A stretch of 64,000 bases of DNA from Bacteroidales bacterium (lineage in GTDB: Bacteria > Bacteroidota > Bacteroidia > Bacteroidales > Muribaculaceae), in NCBI GenBank assembly GCA_014800795.1, contig JAAVFL010000040.1:54167-118166 (forward strand), in the 5' to 3' direction. A model generated the notes under the pieces. It was not told the DNA's origin. It was given only the letters and a program-made list of their open reading frames with translations, and did not search any database. Below are positions 15,480-24,445 of this stretch, piece by piece. Every line of letters starts with the position of its first letter. Within the stretch, counting starts at the first letter, position 1. Both the position numbers and the translations under genes were made by a program.

Positions 15480-18005
15480 TTATTTTATGAGGGACAGGGA
15501 AAAAGTGCGGAATCCGTTGCGCGGGGCGGTGGTATCGACGGCTCCTGAAGCCGCGGGTCCGGCTCGGTTGCCACTCAGATCGGTTTCCGCGATCCGCGCG
15601 GCGATGGCAGGTGTAAGGGTTGCCGGCTTGTCGCCGTGGGTGTTGTGGATGCGGATAGTCACGGTGCCGTCGGGTGCGGGGTGAACGGCGCTTAACCGGT
15701 ATCCTTCGCCATCGATCGACAGCACCGATCGGCTTTCAGGGACACCGGTTCCTCCGCAAACCACCCCACGCAGCGGCTCGCGGAACCGAAGGCTTTCGTC
15801 AGACAACGCTTCGGCGCCTGAGATGCCTCTATGGGGAAGGAGGGCATAGTTTATTACGGTAGGCCCGGTGATGCGGTAGTCCGGTCCCCACAGTCCGGGG
15901 CCTGAATATTGCACGGTAAGAGCCACAGGATGATCCGGGCCGTGAACGTAGCTCGTGGTATGGTCGGTCATCAGACCGAGCCCTTGGGCAGACAGGCTGT
16001 CGGTGGTGTCGATCCAGTTCAGGATCACGTTGTGGCGTATGTCGCTCCATCGGTTGAAGAATGTGGAGTCCTGCCGGCTCTCGCATACATCGAATGGCGC
16101 GTCTTTCCACAGCCGGTCGTGGTTGAAAGCTGTAGGAAGCATAAGGCATAGTTTGTAGCGGTCGTCGCAGAATGCGCGGCGGTCGCCTCGCCATGAAGTC
16201 TCGCGATATTCTCCGATTCCGGGATTGCCTTGCCAGTCGATATGCAGACTACAGTCAATGCGGTCGCTCCCCTTCGAGAGTGTGTAGGTATGACGGAAGG
16301 GGTGTCCGGCAATTTCTCCGGCGAGTGTAATGCTCTCCCCTAACGGAGAGCGGCTGATAGCGGCGATGGTGGCCGGCGTTTCTGCTGATGAACGGAAACG
16401 GTCTTCGTTGTAGAAAAATCCGCGCAGTTCGCCGAGTAAGAATCTGCATGTGTCGGCCGGTGCGAATTCCACATCGGGAATATCCTTGAGACGCAGGCTG
16501 CTGACAGCTCCTCCGCGGCTGAGGTCGAACGTTAGGCTTATCCGGTCGTTTCCGATGGTAGCGGTGCTGTCGGGCAAAACTTCTTCCGGCATTATGATTT
16601 GTCCGGGATCGGCGGTGATGGAATAGGTGGTGAATCCGAAAGGGGGAACCTCCGCCTCGAAGCTGATGCGCCGCTTTGATATACGCCGGCAGGCTACCGA
16701 TGAGCCGTCGGGTGCGGTGAGGCGTATGGTATATTCTGTATCGGGGAAGTAGGCGGGCAACTCGGCTTCCACTACTTCGCGGCGTGAGAGGGCGGTTGTG
16801 TTGAAAACCTTTACCATAGGTGTCGGTCCGGCGGCAGTGGCGTTTGTAGCGCGGGCAATCTCATCTTCAGCAAGTTCAACAGCGGTTGCCGTCCAATCTT
16901 TTATGGCATCCGCCCATGTTCCGGAGTTGCCTAACCGATTGTATGGCACAATCCATGAGTCATGATGCTGCGCGAGCATAAGCTGGCGCCATGCTTCATC
17001 AATATGGTTGAAATATGCGGAATCGGCAGATGTGGCGTTGCTCAATGCCGCTATCGCTGCAATCTTCTCGGCGAGGATAAGAGTGTTTTCGGCGTTACGC
17101 ACCTGTCGGGCGATCCGTTGCATCACTTGACTTCCCCACATCAGGTTCACTCTTATATCCTCTTGTGTGAAGTGGTGGCTTTCGGTAGGTTTGTCGGGTG
17201 CGACTGCGGCGATATAGTCGGTCCACAGGGTGTATTCCGATGCTGTGCGGTTCGCGCCGAGCCACGGCCCGTTGCGCCATCCCGCATCCTGATAACACAT
17301 TCCTATGGGGTTTTCGATTCCGGCGCGCCGGCATGTCCGCAGATATGATGGGTCGTTGCGCCAGGCTGTTGTCTGCCATGTGGAACCGGGTTCCGCTCCT
17401 TCGCAGGCGTAGCGGGGCACGGCGGTCATTTCCGTACCGTCGGGGCCGATGAGGTTTACCGTCTCTCCTCCGAATGGAGCCATATATCCTCCCCAGCAGG
17501 TGTCGGGACATTTGAGCGACAGGTAACTGAATCCGAATCCCCGCAATATTGCGGGCAGAGCGGATGTGAAGCATGGCTCCTCGGCGGCATATGTGGTGAA
17601 GGTTATGCCCGGAAAGTGGTGGCGCAGGCGTTCGATGCCGTAGCTGAACTGGCGGATGATGCTTTCTTCCTGTATATTATATAGGTATGGCTGGGCATAG
17701 GTGGGATTGGTGTATTCCATGCGTCGTTGTGAAAGCAGGGCAGCGAATGCTTGGAATGCTCCGGGGGTACGGGCGCGGACCGTGTCCCATGTCTCCGGCT
17801 CTATCTCCAGACCGATTTTCCAATCGGGGTTTTCCGTGAGTTTGTCGACGATGAACTGAGTTTTCCATTCCACAGGATAATGACCGTAGATTCCTCCGTG
17901 GTAGCCGTCGGCGAAATAGTTTTTGGCATACAGTGTGCCAAATGCTGTCGCAGCTGCCGCTGTAACGCATACAATCGTCCGGACGTGCCGTTTAGAAAAT
18001 CTCAT
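15480..18005 (-). CDS. Secreted GH38-like glycosidase (alpha-mannosidase family)
   Basis: I place the start at the ATG at 18005, giving a signal peptide (MRFSKRHVRTIVCVTAAAATAFGTLYA) and 841 residues. The ORF-track start at 18134 would put the promoter (18055-18085) inside the gene. The N-terminal domain resembles GH38: 'HGGIYGHYPVEWKTQFIVDKL', 'KIGLEIEPETWDTV', 'RMEYTNPTYAQPYLYNIQEESIIRQFSYG' and 'LMLAQHHDSWIVPYN' (the GH38 AQHHD motif). The middle and C-terminus are beta-sandwich domains as in alpha-mannosidases. Where GH38 enzymes usually have a 'DPFG' nucleophile loop, this protein has 'AAEEPCFTSALP', so substrate and mechanism are uncertain. The SGNH hydrolase gene follows after 36 bp. 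Confidence 0.78.
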   Translation of the reverse strand: MRFSKRHVRTIVCVTAAAATAFGTLYAKNYFADGYHGGIYGHYPVEWKTQFIVDKLTENPDWKIGLEIEPETWDTVRARTPGAFQAFAALLSQRRMEYTNPTYAQPYLYNIQEESIIRQFSYGIERLRHHFPGITFTTYAAEEPCFTSALPAILRGFGFSYLSLKCPDTCWGGYMAPFGGETVNLIGPDGTEMTAVPRYACEGAEPGSTWQTTAWRNDPSYLRTCRRAGIENPIGMCYQDAGWRNGPWLGANRTASEYTLWTDYIAAVAPDKPTESHHFTQEDIRVNLMWGSQVMQRIARQVRNAENTLILAEKIAAIAALSNATSADSAYFNHIDEAWRQLMLAQHHDSWIVPYNRLGNSGTWADAIKDWTATAVELAEDEIARATNATAAGPTPMVKVFNTTALSRREVVEAELPAYFPDTEYTIRLTAPDGSSVACRRISKRRISFEAEVPPFGFTTYSITADPGQIIMPEEVLPDSTATIGNDRISLTFDLSRGGAVSSLRLKDIPDVEFAPADTCRFLLGELRGFFYNEDRFRSSAETPATIAAISRSPLGESITLAGEIAGHPFRHTYTLSKGSDRIDCSLHIDWQGNPGIGEYRETSWRGDRRAFCDDRYKLCLMLPTAFNHDRLWKDAPFDVCESRQDSTFFNRWSDIRHNVILNWIDTTDSLSAQGLGLMTDHTTSYVHGPDHPVALTVQYSGPGLWGPDYRITGPTVINYALLPHRGISGAEALSDESLRFREPLRGVVCGGTGVPESRSVLSIDGEGYRLSAVHPAPDGTVTIRIHNTHGDKPATLTPAIAARIAETDLSGNRAGPAASGAVDTTAPRNGFRTFSLSLIK

Positions 18006-18054
18006 ATATTCTAAAAAATATAATGTCAGCCGCATTCTGACGGATTTCACTCTG

Positions 18055-18085
18055 CAAATATACTGAAATTCTGTCGGATCTGAAA
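18055..18085 (-). promoter_or_regulatory. Promoter of the GH38-like / SGNH operon
   Basis: The minus strand reads TTTC (18082-18085), 19 bp, TATATTTG (18055-18062). This supports the downstream start at 18005. Confidence 0.65.
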
Positions 18086-18095
18086 TTATTATAAT

Positions 18096-18129
18096 CAACC
18101 CCGATATCGGAGCTCCGATATCGGGGTTG
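18096..18129 (-). terminator. 34-bp perfect palindrome, probable terminator of the upstream secreted-protein gene
   Basis: CAACCCCGATATCGGAG is followed at once by its exact reverse complement. It lies 62 bp downstream of the stop at 18191, and the minus strand continues ATTATAATAATTT, a loose T-rich tail. It could also be an operator for the next promoter. Confidence 0.55.
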
Positions 18130-18190
18130 GTCATGGGGCTGTCGATGTTAAAGCGGACAGCGTAGATTATCCGTGTGGTTTACTCATCTG

Positions 18191-21100
18191 TCAGCGGACG
18201 GTTAGTTTGTCAACCCGTGTGCCCACTTTAACGATGTAGGTGCCGGGTACTACGGATATGGCGTCATGGCCGGTTCCGCGGTTAGTGGCGACAGTGCGTC
18301 CGTCGATGCTGTAGACTGTGATATCCATGTTATCGGCGCCGAGTATGTTGATGCAGTCGGTTGAAGCGAATATGCGTACGGACTGCATGGCTGTATCATC
18401 GATGCCGGAAAGCTCGGGCGACGCAGGGTTGGAGAAGGCTGATTCTCCCCGGTTGCTGTACAGGGCAGTAACGGTGTAAACCGGTGTTTCCGCCACGTCG
18501 AAGGTGTCGACAAAGTGTGTGTCGGTCACCGGGGCGTCGTTGAGTCGCGTGCCGTCGCGGTAGATGTTGTAGCCGCTTATCTCAAGGTCGTCGACACTCG
18601 CGGCGGGTGTGAAGTTTACATCATCGATCATTGCTACATACTGGTCGCGGCTGATGTTGCGGATGGCGAAGTGGCGCGCTCCGGCGGGCAGGGTGACGAA
18701 GTACTGTGTCCATGTCCAGGGAATCTTTTCGAATTTTGCAACGCTTGTGAAGTCTGTCACATCGGTTCCTGTTGTGGAGTAGAGTACCTCTACGGTCTCG
18801 AAGCAGTCGGTGAGCATCGACTTAGCCCAGAATGAAATTGTCTGTGAGCCTCCGTAGAGCTCGGGCGATATGGCCCAGTCGTCGACACGCTCTTCAATGT
18901 AATCGGGTTCACCGTTTGTTACCGCCATCGAACCGAGGTAGCGGTTGCCGTTGTATGCGCGGTAGTAGCCGGGATCAGAGAAGTGTGAAACCATAGGTTC
19001 GTATGTGTCGTCGAATACGAACCACGACTGCTGTGAGGACGGTTGCGGACCGTAGGCCGGGAGCGCGAAGAAATTGAATCCGTAGATGCACTTTCCGTCG
19101 GCGTCGATCATAGTCCATCCGTTCACGTCAGATCTCCACGCAAGTGCGTTTTCGAAACCTTCGGTGATATCATCTGCATAGTCGCCGTTGAGGTCGGGCG
19201 TGCTCCATGTCAGCGTAATGGTCTTGTCATCATCGGCTGTGTATGCAGCGGTCAGATCCGCAACGGTCGGATAGTTGGGATATATGGTTATGACATCCAT
19301 GGGTACTGATTCGTTGTCGTCCAAATGGGTGTCGGCCGCATAGCTTACTTCAACCTGATATTCCACGCTTTCGGGGGTGGCGACAGAGTGAAGCTGCTGG
19401 AAGGTATGGCTGAAATGAAGGTCAGACGGGATGGCGGTAAATGTCTTGCTGTCGATCATTTCACCTTCGCGGAATAGCTGAAGCGTTATTTCATCGGCTT
19501 CTGCAAGACCTGTGTTGGCGAGTTCCACAGAGATGTTGGCGCAATTTCCGGCTTTCACACGTTGTGGAGCCTCGACTGAAAGCAGGGTCATGTCGTGGTC
19601 ATTGCGGTCCATAACTTTGAGATTGTCGATGTGCATCCACTGGAACTGATCAACGGTTCCGATGATGTTTACCTGTATCTGCTCTCCGGCATAATCGTTC
19701 AGGGGTACTTCAATGCGGTGCCATCCTTCTGTGCCGAAGTCGTTCAGGGTGACTGTTTTCACAGATTCGAAGCGGGCGTAACGTCCGATCTGCACTTCGA
19801 TGGTGTTGTTGTTGGGAAGGTCGGGCAGTGAGTAATTGAATACGTAGAAGGTGAGCGTCGGGTTGGTGGCGTCGGCCAGATCGATGATGCCTGTACGGAA
19901 ATATGCCCAGCTTCCTCTATATTCCGAGAACATGGCGAGCATACCGTTGTCATCGTCCTGCGACTGTACCTCCTCGAAGGTATTGTCAGATGCGTTGTCC
20001 CAGTATGCGTAGCGGTCGCTTCCACCCATAATCGACAGATATTCGGTCTGTAGATTCGGGAATGAATCTTCGTAGGGGAGGGGGTAGGGATCGCCGAGAG
20101 CTACGTATTCGGTAAGTACACCCTTTGTGTTCTCGCCGCCGGCCGTCTCCGACGTCACACCGAACTGCATGAACATCTGGGGTTGCTCCTCGGTAGGATA
20201 CATGATCTGGAATTTAGCGCTGGTTCCGGTAAGCTGATCAAGAATTTTCATATCGGAACCGGTGACATTGGTGTAGATGCAGTAGGTCACGAGCGACGGA
20301 TCCATCGGGGTGCCGTCGATGAAGGTTGTGACAGGTTTCCATTCCACGATTACCTCGCCGGGCACTTCAGTGCTGTAAGCCACAGCTTCGGTGACCCCGG
20401 CCGGCAGGTTGATACCTGCATATCCGGTGGCGACGGTCTCGACGCCTTTCCCGCTCCAGTTTGTGGCATCGGCGGTATAGACGTGGTTGCCTTCGCCGGC
20501 TTCCTCGTCGATGAATGTGATGGTCTGACCCGGAGTGGGGTTCGCGGTCGTATGAATCAGGGTACCGTCGCGGTAAACGTCGAGAGATTCAAGTGTTGTG
20601 AGAGTGTTGCCTCCAAGATCGGTGAGCGGTGCGGTAAGGGTAAGCGTCACCTTTGTGTCGCCTCCTGATGAAGATATGGCAGTGAAGTTTGTCGGAGCCG
20701 AGGGTGAGGTGCTCTCATAAGGCTCGCTGACGGTGAAGTTGGTGGTGAACAGCCACCAGTTGCCGGCCTCGGTTATGGAGTGGATGCCTATGTATTTGTC
20801 GCCATAGCCTTCAGGGGCGGCGAGGCCACGGAATGTGGTAAGCGCTTCGGCGCGGACTTCTGATGGCTCGATTACCTGTGAGGTCATGGCCTCGGGGGTG
20901 GGGCTGTCGCCGAGGAAAATCTCGAATTTGCCCGGCAGGTCGTGGTTGTAGACGCGGGCATCGAGCGATACCATATAATATTTGCCGGCCAGCATTGCCA
21001 TCGGGGGCGATATGAGCCAGTCGTCGCCGTCGCGTTCATCGTTGGCCTGCGAGCGAACTTCACCGTAGTAGAAATCCCATGTGCATCCGTCGTTGTTGCT

Positions 21101-22576
21101 GTCGATGATGGTGAAATAGTCCATATCGGCGGCATCGTCGAATGTCATCTTGTATGGCAGTGAGGCTGAGCCGGCCACGACTGCGCCGGATAGACCCTCT
21201 TCCGAGGGTGTGTCATTGCATATGGCTGTGACACCGTAGCGGTAGGCTATCAGCTCGCTTCCCAGATTGTAGTCCCATACGCTGGTGGTGGAGGTGCTTT
21301 CCTCGAGAACTTTACCGTCGGGGTGGCGTACTACCCGATAGGTGACAGCTGCTGAAAGAGGGCTGCCTTCGGGAGTGGTTGAAACTGCATCCCAGGTGAT
21401 ATGCGCCATGGAGTACTCCCTGACAGCGGTTACCTCCGGAACTGCCGGGGCAGCGTATCCTACAGCAAGCTTGATTTTTGCCGCAGGACTTTCTCCGGCT
21501 GCGTTTGACAGGATTACCTTGAATTCATACACGCCCGGTGCGGGGACTGTGACGTCTACCGAACGGTTGATTCCGGCGTAAACCTTTCCTGAAGCTACGA
21601 CGCTGCCTGCTGCCTCGATGATGAAATCGAGGTTCCCGCTGAGTTCGCTGCCGCCATATGTTACTGTTGGTGCGGTGAATGATATTTTTCCGGTAAGGGA
21701 GGAGGCAGCAAAAGAGGCCTCGAGGTCGTAGGGGGCTGCGGGTGCGCCGGGCTCCGCCGCTCCTTCCGACATATAAAGGCCGGTAACCACATATCCTTCC
21801 GGGTAGTCGGCAATCTTTGTGGCTTGTGCGGTGGCGGTGTCAACCGTGTAGAGCGAACATGTTTTGTCGGTGGTCTGGACGGCGGTGTACATAGTTCCGG
21901 ATTTGGTATCTATGATAGATGCCACGTGGATAAAAGGAACGAATTCACCGTCGACGAGCGGGGTAAATCCGGTGTCGCCCACCTTGGTCATTGAAGCGTC
22001 GGCTGAAGAGATTGAGTAAAGCGCTCCGTTTGTATCGAAGGCATAGAGGGTGCCTTCGGCATTGGCGGCCATGCCGCCGACATGGGTTGTGAGCATGCCG
22101 ATCTTGGTTTCGTCAAACTCGGTATCGTCACGCTCATATCTGTATAGGAAGTAGCTGGCACGGTCGTAATCGGTGGCGCATCCGTAGATAGTTCCGTCAG
22201 CCGGACTTACTGTATAGCCTGAGACCATGCCGCATGCCGCCGGCGAAACGCTGATCCCGTAGCTGAGCATAGGAGTCCAGTCCTGTGGATTGAACGGATA
22301 GAGGGAAATCTCTCCCCAGTAGGAAGCGGAATTGTTGAGGACCCCGACGTAGTAGATGTCGTTGGCCAAAAGGCCTCCTCCCGTAGCCTTGCGGTCGTCT
22401 GTAGCTCCGACAAGTTTGAATGATTCTGCTGTGGTGAGCGGAAGTTCATACACGCCGGGGGTGAACGAAGCGTCGGCCGTGTTGTAGACGCTACCGCACA
22501 ATACGCTTTCTGCGCCGTGTGAGTGCGGTAAAACGGCCACACTGCAAAGTAGTGTCGCGATAATTTGTTTTTTCAT
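18191..22576 (-). CDS. Large secreted multidomain protein (fibronectin III, choice-of-anchor J, T9SS-like tail)
   Basis: This 1,461-residue protein has a signal peptide (MKKQIIATLLCSVAVLPHSHG). The N-terminal ~270 residues look like a beta-propeller-like domain ('GTLYAFDTNGALYSISSADASMTKVGDTGF'). Fibronectin-III-like modules follow ('PAVPEVTAVREYSMAHITWDAVS'). There are three choice-of-anchor-J-like jelly rolls ('LPYKMTFDDAADMDYFTIIDSNNDGCTWDF', 'PLPYEDSFPNLQTEYLSI', 'ENALAWRSDVNGWTMIDADG'). The C-terminus 'ISVVPGTYIVKVGTRVDKLTVR' matches type IX sorting tails. The protein is therefore probably surface-exposed or released, with adhesion or glycan-binding domains. No catalytic motif was seen. 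A TACTTTTG box at 22619-22626 provides the promoter. Confidence 0.85.
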   Translation of the reverse strand: MKKQIIATLLCSVAVLPHSHGAESVLCGSVYNTADASFTPGVYELPLTTAESFKLVGATDDRKATGGGLLANDIYYVGVLNNSASYWGEISLYPFNPQDWTPMLSYGISVSPAACGMVSGYTVSPADGTIYGCATDYDRASYFLYRYERDDTEFDETKIGMLTTHVGGMAANAEGTLYAFDTNGALYSISSADASMTKVGDTGFTPLVDGEFVPFIHVASIIDTKSGTMYTAVQTTDKTCSLYTVDTATAQATKIADYPEGYVVTGLYMSEGAAEPGAPAAPYDLEASFAASSLTGKISFTAPTVTYGGSELSGNLDFIIEAAGSVVASGKVYAGINRSVDVTVPAPGVYEFKVILSNAAGESPAAKIKLAVGYAAPAVPEVTAVREYSMAHITWDAVSTTPEGSPLSAAVTYRVVRHPDGKVLEESTSTTSVWDYNLGSELIAYRYGVTAICNDTPSEEGLSGAVVAGSASLPYKMTFDDAADMDYFTIIDSNNDGCTWDFYYGEVRSQANDERDGDDWLISPPMAMLAGKYYMVSLDARVYNHDLPGKFEIFLGDSPTPEAMTSQVIEPSEVRAEALTTFRGLAAPEGYGDKYIGIHSITEAGNWWLFTTNFTVSEPYESTSPSAPTNFTAISSSGGDTKVTLTLTAPLTDLGGNTLTTLESLDVYRDGTLIHTTANPTPGQTITFIDEEAGEGNHVYTADATNWSGKGVETVATGYAGINLPAGVTEAVAYSTEVPGEVIVEWKPVTTFIDGTPMDPSLVTYCIYTNVTGSDMKILDQLTGTSAKFQIMYPTEEQPQMFMQFGVTSETAGGENTKGVLTEYVALGDPYPLPYEDSFPNLQTEYLSIMGGSDRYAYWDNASDNTFEEVQSQDDDNGMLAMFSEYRGSWAYFRTGIIDLADATNPTLTFYVFNYSLPDLPNNNTIEVQIGRYARFESVKTVTLNDFGTEGWHRIEVPLNDYAGEQIQVNIIGTVDQFQWMHIDNLKVMDRNDHDMTLLSVEAPQRVKAGNCANISVELANTGLAEADEITLQLFREGEMIDSKTFTAIPSDLHFSHTFQQLHSVATPESVEYQVEVSYAADTHLDDNESVPMDVITIYPNYPTVADLTAAYTADDDKTITLTWSTPDLNGDYADDITEGFENALAWRSDVNGWTMIDADGKCIYGFNFFALPAYGPQPSSQQSWFVFDDTYEPMVSHFSDPGYYRAYNGNRYLGSMAVTNGEPDYIEERVDDWAISPELYGGSQTISFWAKSMLTDCFETVEVLYSTTGTDVTDFTSVAKFEKIPWTWTQYFVTLPAGARHFAIRNISRDQYVAMIDDVNFTPAASVDDLEISGYNIYRDGTRLNDAPVTDTHFVDTFDVAETPVYTVTALYSNRGESAFSNPASPELSGIDDTAMQSVRIFASTDCINILGADNMDITVYSIDGRTVATNRGTGHDAISVVPGTYIVKVGTRVDKLTVR

Positions 22577-22618
22577 GAAACCTATTGAAAACTTTTATTC
22601 GTGTAGTTAATTTAACTG

Positions 22619-22626
22619 CAAAAGTA
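22619..22626 (-). promoter_or_regulatory. -7 box of the large secreted-protein gene
   Basis: TACTTTTG on the minus strand, 43 bp upstream of the start codon. No good TTTG partner is visible 19-20 bp further up. The remaining 22627-22916 holds no supported gene. Confidence 0.45.
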
Positions 22627-22916
22627 AATAAAATATCTGAGATAGGTATAAGCGGTTGGTTTGTTTTTTTTGCGGTATCGCCTCCGTCGGGAGGCAAAGT
22701 TTGGTTTGCTGTGGCTGTGCGGATGTGTTAATAGGTTGATTTTCAGTGAGGATGATAAAACTAAGGGAAATTAAGCTTTTAAGTTGATTTATATGTGTGC
22801 CTTTGTAATATGTGTGCCATTTTGTAAAGGGTTAATTCAGGTGTCCGGTCATTGTTGCTTTTGACATAGGATGGTAACAACTGTTTGTATCGCACAGTTG
22901 TTTTATCTGTTGAAGG

Positions 22917-23792
22917 ATGCAAAAGAATAATGATAAAAGTATGGCTATAAAGATAGGTGGAATTCGCAAGGCTCTCGGTGCCAACGGGTGTCGCGGACTT
23001 CATGCCGAAATGAACAGGGAGAAATGGAAGAAAGTGACGCTTGAGATAGCTCATGCGGTGGTGCTGACGCTGTCGGTACTTCTGATTGTGTTTATAAGTT
23101 ACGATACTTTCAAGGGGATTCCGTTTCTTCAGAGCCATTCCTACATGACGTTTCAGATGTGGGTGTGTGCGGTGTTCATAATGGATTTTTTTCTCGAACT
23201 TTTTCTGACACCGCGGGCGCTCAGATCCCGATACATACGCCACCGGTGGTTATATCTTTTTCTGTCTATTCCCTTTCTCAATATAGTCAATGCCTATCAC
23301 TTCGATCCGGGAGCGGATGCGTTGTATTTCATACGGTTCATACCGCTTGCGCGTGGGGCGCTCGCTCTGGTGATAGTTCTCGGTTACATAACATCGAACC
23401 GTATTACCGGGCTATTCGTCAGTTATATATCGATAGTGCTGCTCTCACTTTACTTTGCCGCGCTGATCTTTTTTGAGCGCGAACATCCGGTGAATGAATA
23501 TATCACAGACTTCTGGCAGGCATTCATATGGTGTTGCCTCGAAATCACTACCATAGGAAGTTCGGTGGCGCCGGTTACGGTGGCCGGAAAGATAATTTCG
23601 GTTATACTCGCCTACATGGGGCTGGTTATGTTTCCGCTGTTTACGGTGTATTTGAGCAGTCTTATTCTTAAGCGTCATGATATGTTAAATGTGTTTAAAA
23701 ACGCCACTGTCAGTGTTAAAAAAAGCTCCTCTCCGGACGAAAAAGGGGCATCAGACAAGCCGGAGGTTGCGCAGACCGAAATAAAAGCGTAA
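22917..23792 (+). CDS. Voltage-gated-type ion channel with non-canonical pore filter
   Basis: This protein has up to 291 residues. The start could be 22917, 22941 or 23010 (MNREKWKK); the first 30 residues lack clear conservation. Hydrophobic segments include 'VVLTLSVLLIVFISY', 'MWVCAVFIMDFFLELFL', 'WLYLFLSIPFLNIV' and 'GLFVSYISIVLLSLYFAALIFF'. A pore helix and filter 'FIWCCLEITTIGSSVAPVTVAGKI' and a final helix 'ISVILAYMGLVMFPLFTVYLSSLI' complete the pore. This is the layout of a potassium-channel-like pore, but the filter reads TTIGSS where most K+ channels have TVGYG. Ion selectivity is therefore open. The C-terminal tail is charged and cytoplasmic. The rimP promoter overlaps its stop codon. 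Confidence 0.8.
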   Translation: MQKNNDKSMAIKIGGIRKALGANGCRGLHAEMNREKWKKVTLEIAHAVVLTLSVLLIVFISYDTFKGIPFLQSHSYMTFQMWVCAVFIMDFFLELFLTPRALRSRYIRHRWLYLFLSIPFLNIVNAYHFDPGADALYFIRFIPLARGALALVIVLGYITSNRITGLFVSYISIVLLSLYFAALIFFEREHPVNEYITDFWQAFIWCCLEITTIGSSVAPVTVAGKIISVILAYMGLVMFPLFTVYLSSLILKRHDMLNVFKNATVSVKKSSSPDEKGASDKPEVAQTEIKA

Positions 23793-23797
23793 ATTTG
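23766..23797 (+). promoter_or_regulatory. Promoter of rimP-nusA-infB
   Basis: GTTG (23766-23769), 20 bp, TAAATTTG (23790-23797). It overlaps the TAA stop of the ion-channel gene. A GGAGGAGGC/GCTTCCTCC hairpin follows at 23811-23834, within the leader, and could also end the channel transcript. Confidence 0.55.
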
Positions 23798-23893
23798 CAA
23801 TGAAGTTATCGGAGGAGGCTGAAAGGCTTCCTCCATTTGTTATGTAGACCGTATTCGGACTGCAGTTGCCGTTTCAATAAATATTTTCACGAG

Positions 23894-24361
23894 ATGATAG
23901 ACAAGGATCTTCTGAAACATTCGGTGGAGAAGGCGATCGAAGGTACAGATCTGTTTGTAGTCGACATAAAAGTGTCGGCCGATAATAATATTGTAGTGGA
24001 ACTGGATTCCCCGTCGAGCATCGATATCGACACGTGTGCCTCAGTCACACGCGCCATCGAGAAGGATTTTGACCGGGATGTGGAGGATTACGAGCTTGAA
24101 GTAGGCTCTGCCGGTCTTACGGCTCCCTTTAAGGTAAAAGGACAATATTTGAAAAATGTAGGCAACGACATAGAGGTGCTAACCCGCGACGGACGTAAGC
24201 TGCAGGGTGTTCTGACCGGTGTCGGCGACGACAGCTTTACCTTCGAGTATCCGGTGAAATATAAAGAGCCCGGTGCAAAACGCCCTGTAACGGTCATGCA
24301 ACCGGAAACCCTGAAGTTCGACGAAGCCAAATCGGTGAAATATTTGATATCGTTCAAGTGA
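23894..24361 (+). CDS. rimP: Ribosome maturation factor RimP
   Basis: This is 155 residues from the ATG at 23894 (MIDKDLLKHSVEKAIEGTDLFVVDIKVS). The ORF-track start 57 bases earlier adds a Cys-rich stretch not expected in RimP. The N-terminal domain has 'DIDTCASVTRAIEKDFDRDVEDYELEVGSAGLTAPFK', where the family usually reads 'LEVSSPGL.RPL'. The C-terminal SH3-like part is 'EVLTRDGRKLQGVLTGVGDDSFTFEY'. RimP assists late assembly of the 30S subunit. The order rimP-nusA-infB is the classical conserved operon and supports the call. Confidence 0.95.
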   Translation: MIDKDLLKHSVEKAIEGTDLFVVDIKVSADNNIVVELDSPSSIDIDTCASVTRAIEKDFDRDVEDYELEVGSAGLTAPFKVKGQYLKNVGNDIEVLTRDGRKLQGVLTGVGDDSFTFEYPVKYKEPGAKRPVTVMQPETLKFDEAKSVKYLISFK

Positions 24362-24445
24362 CGAGCCCCGGCTGATGATCTCCTCCTCTCCGTAGTTACA
24401 TTAAAACGTAAATAAAACAACAACTACCACTTTTCTTTATACCCC

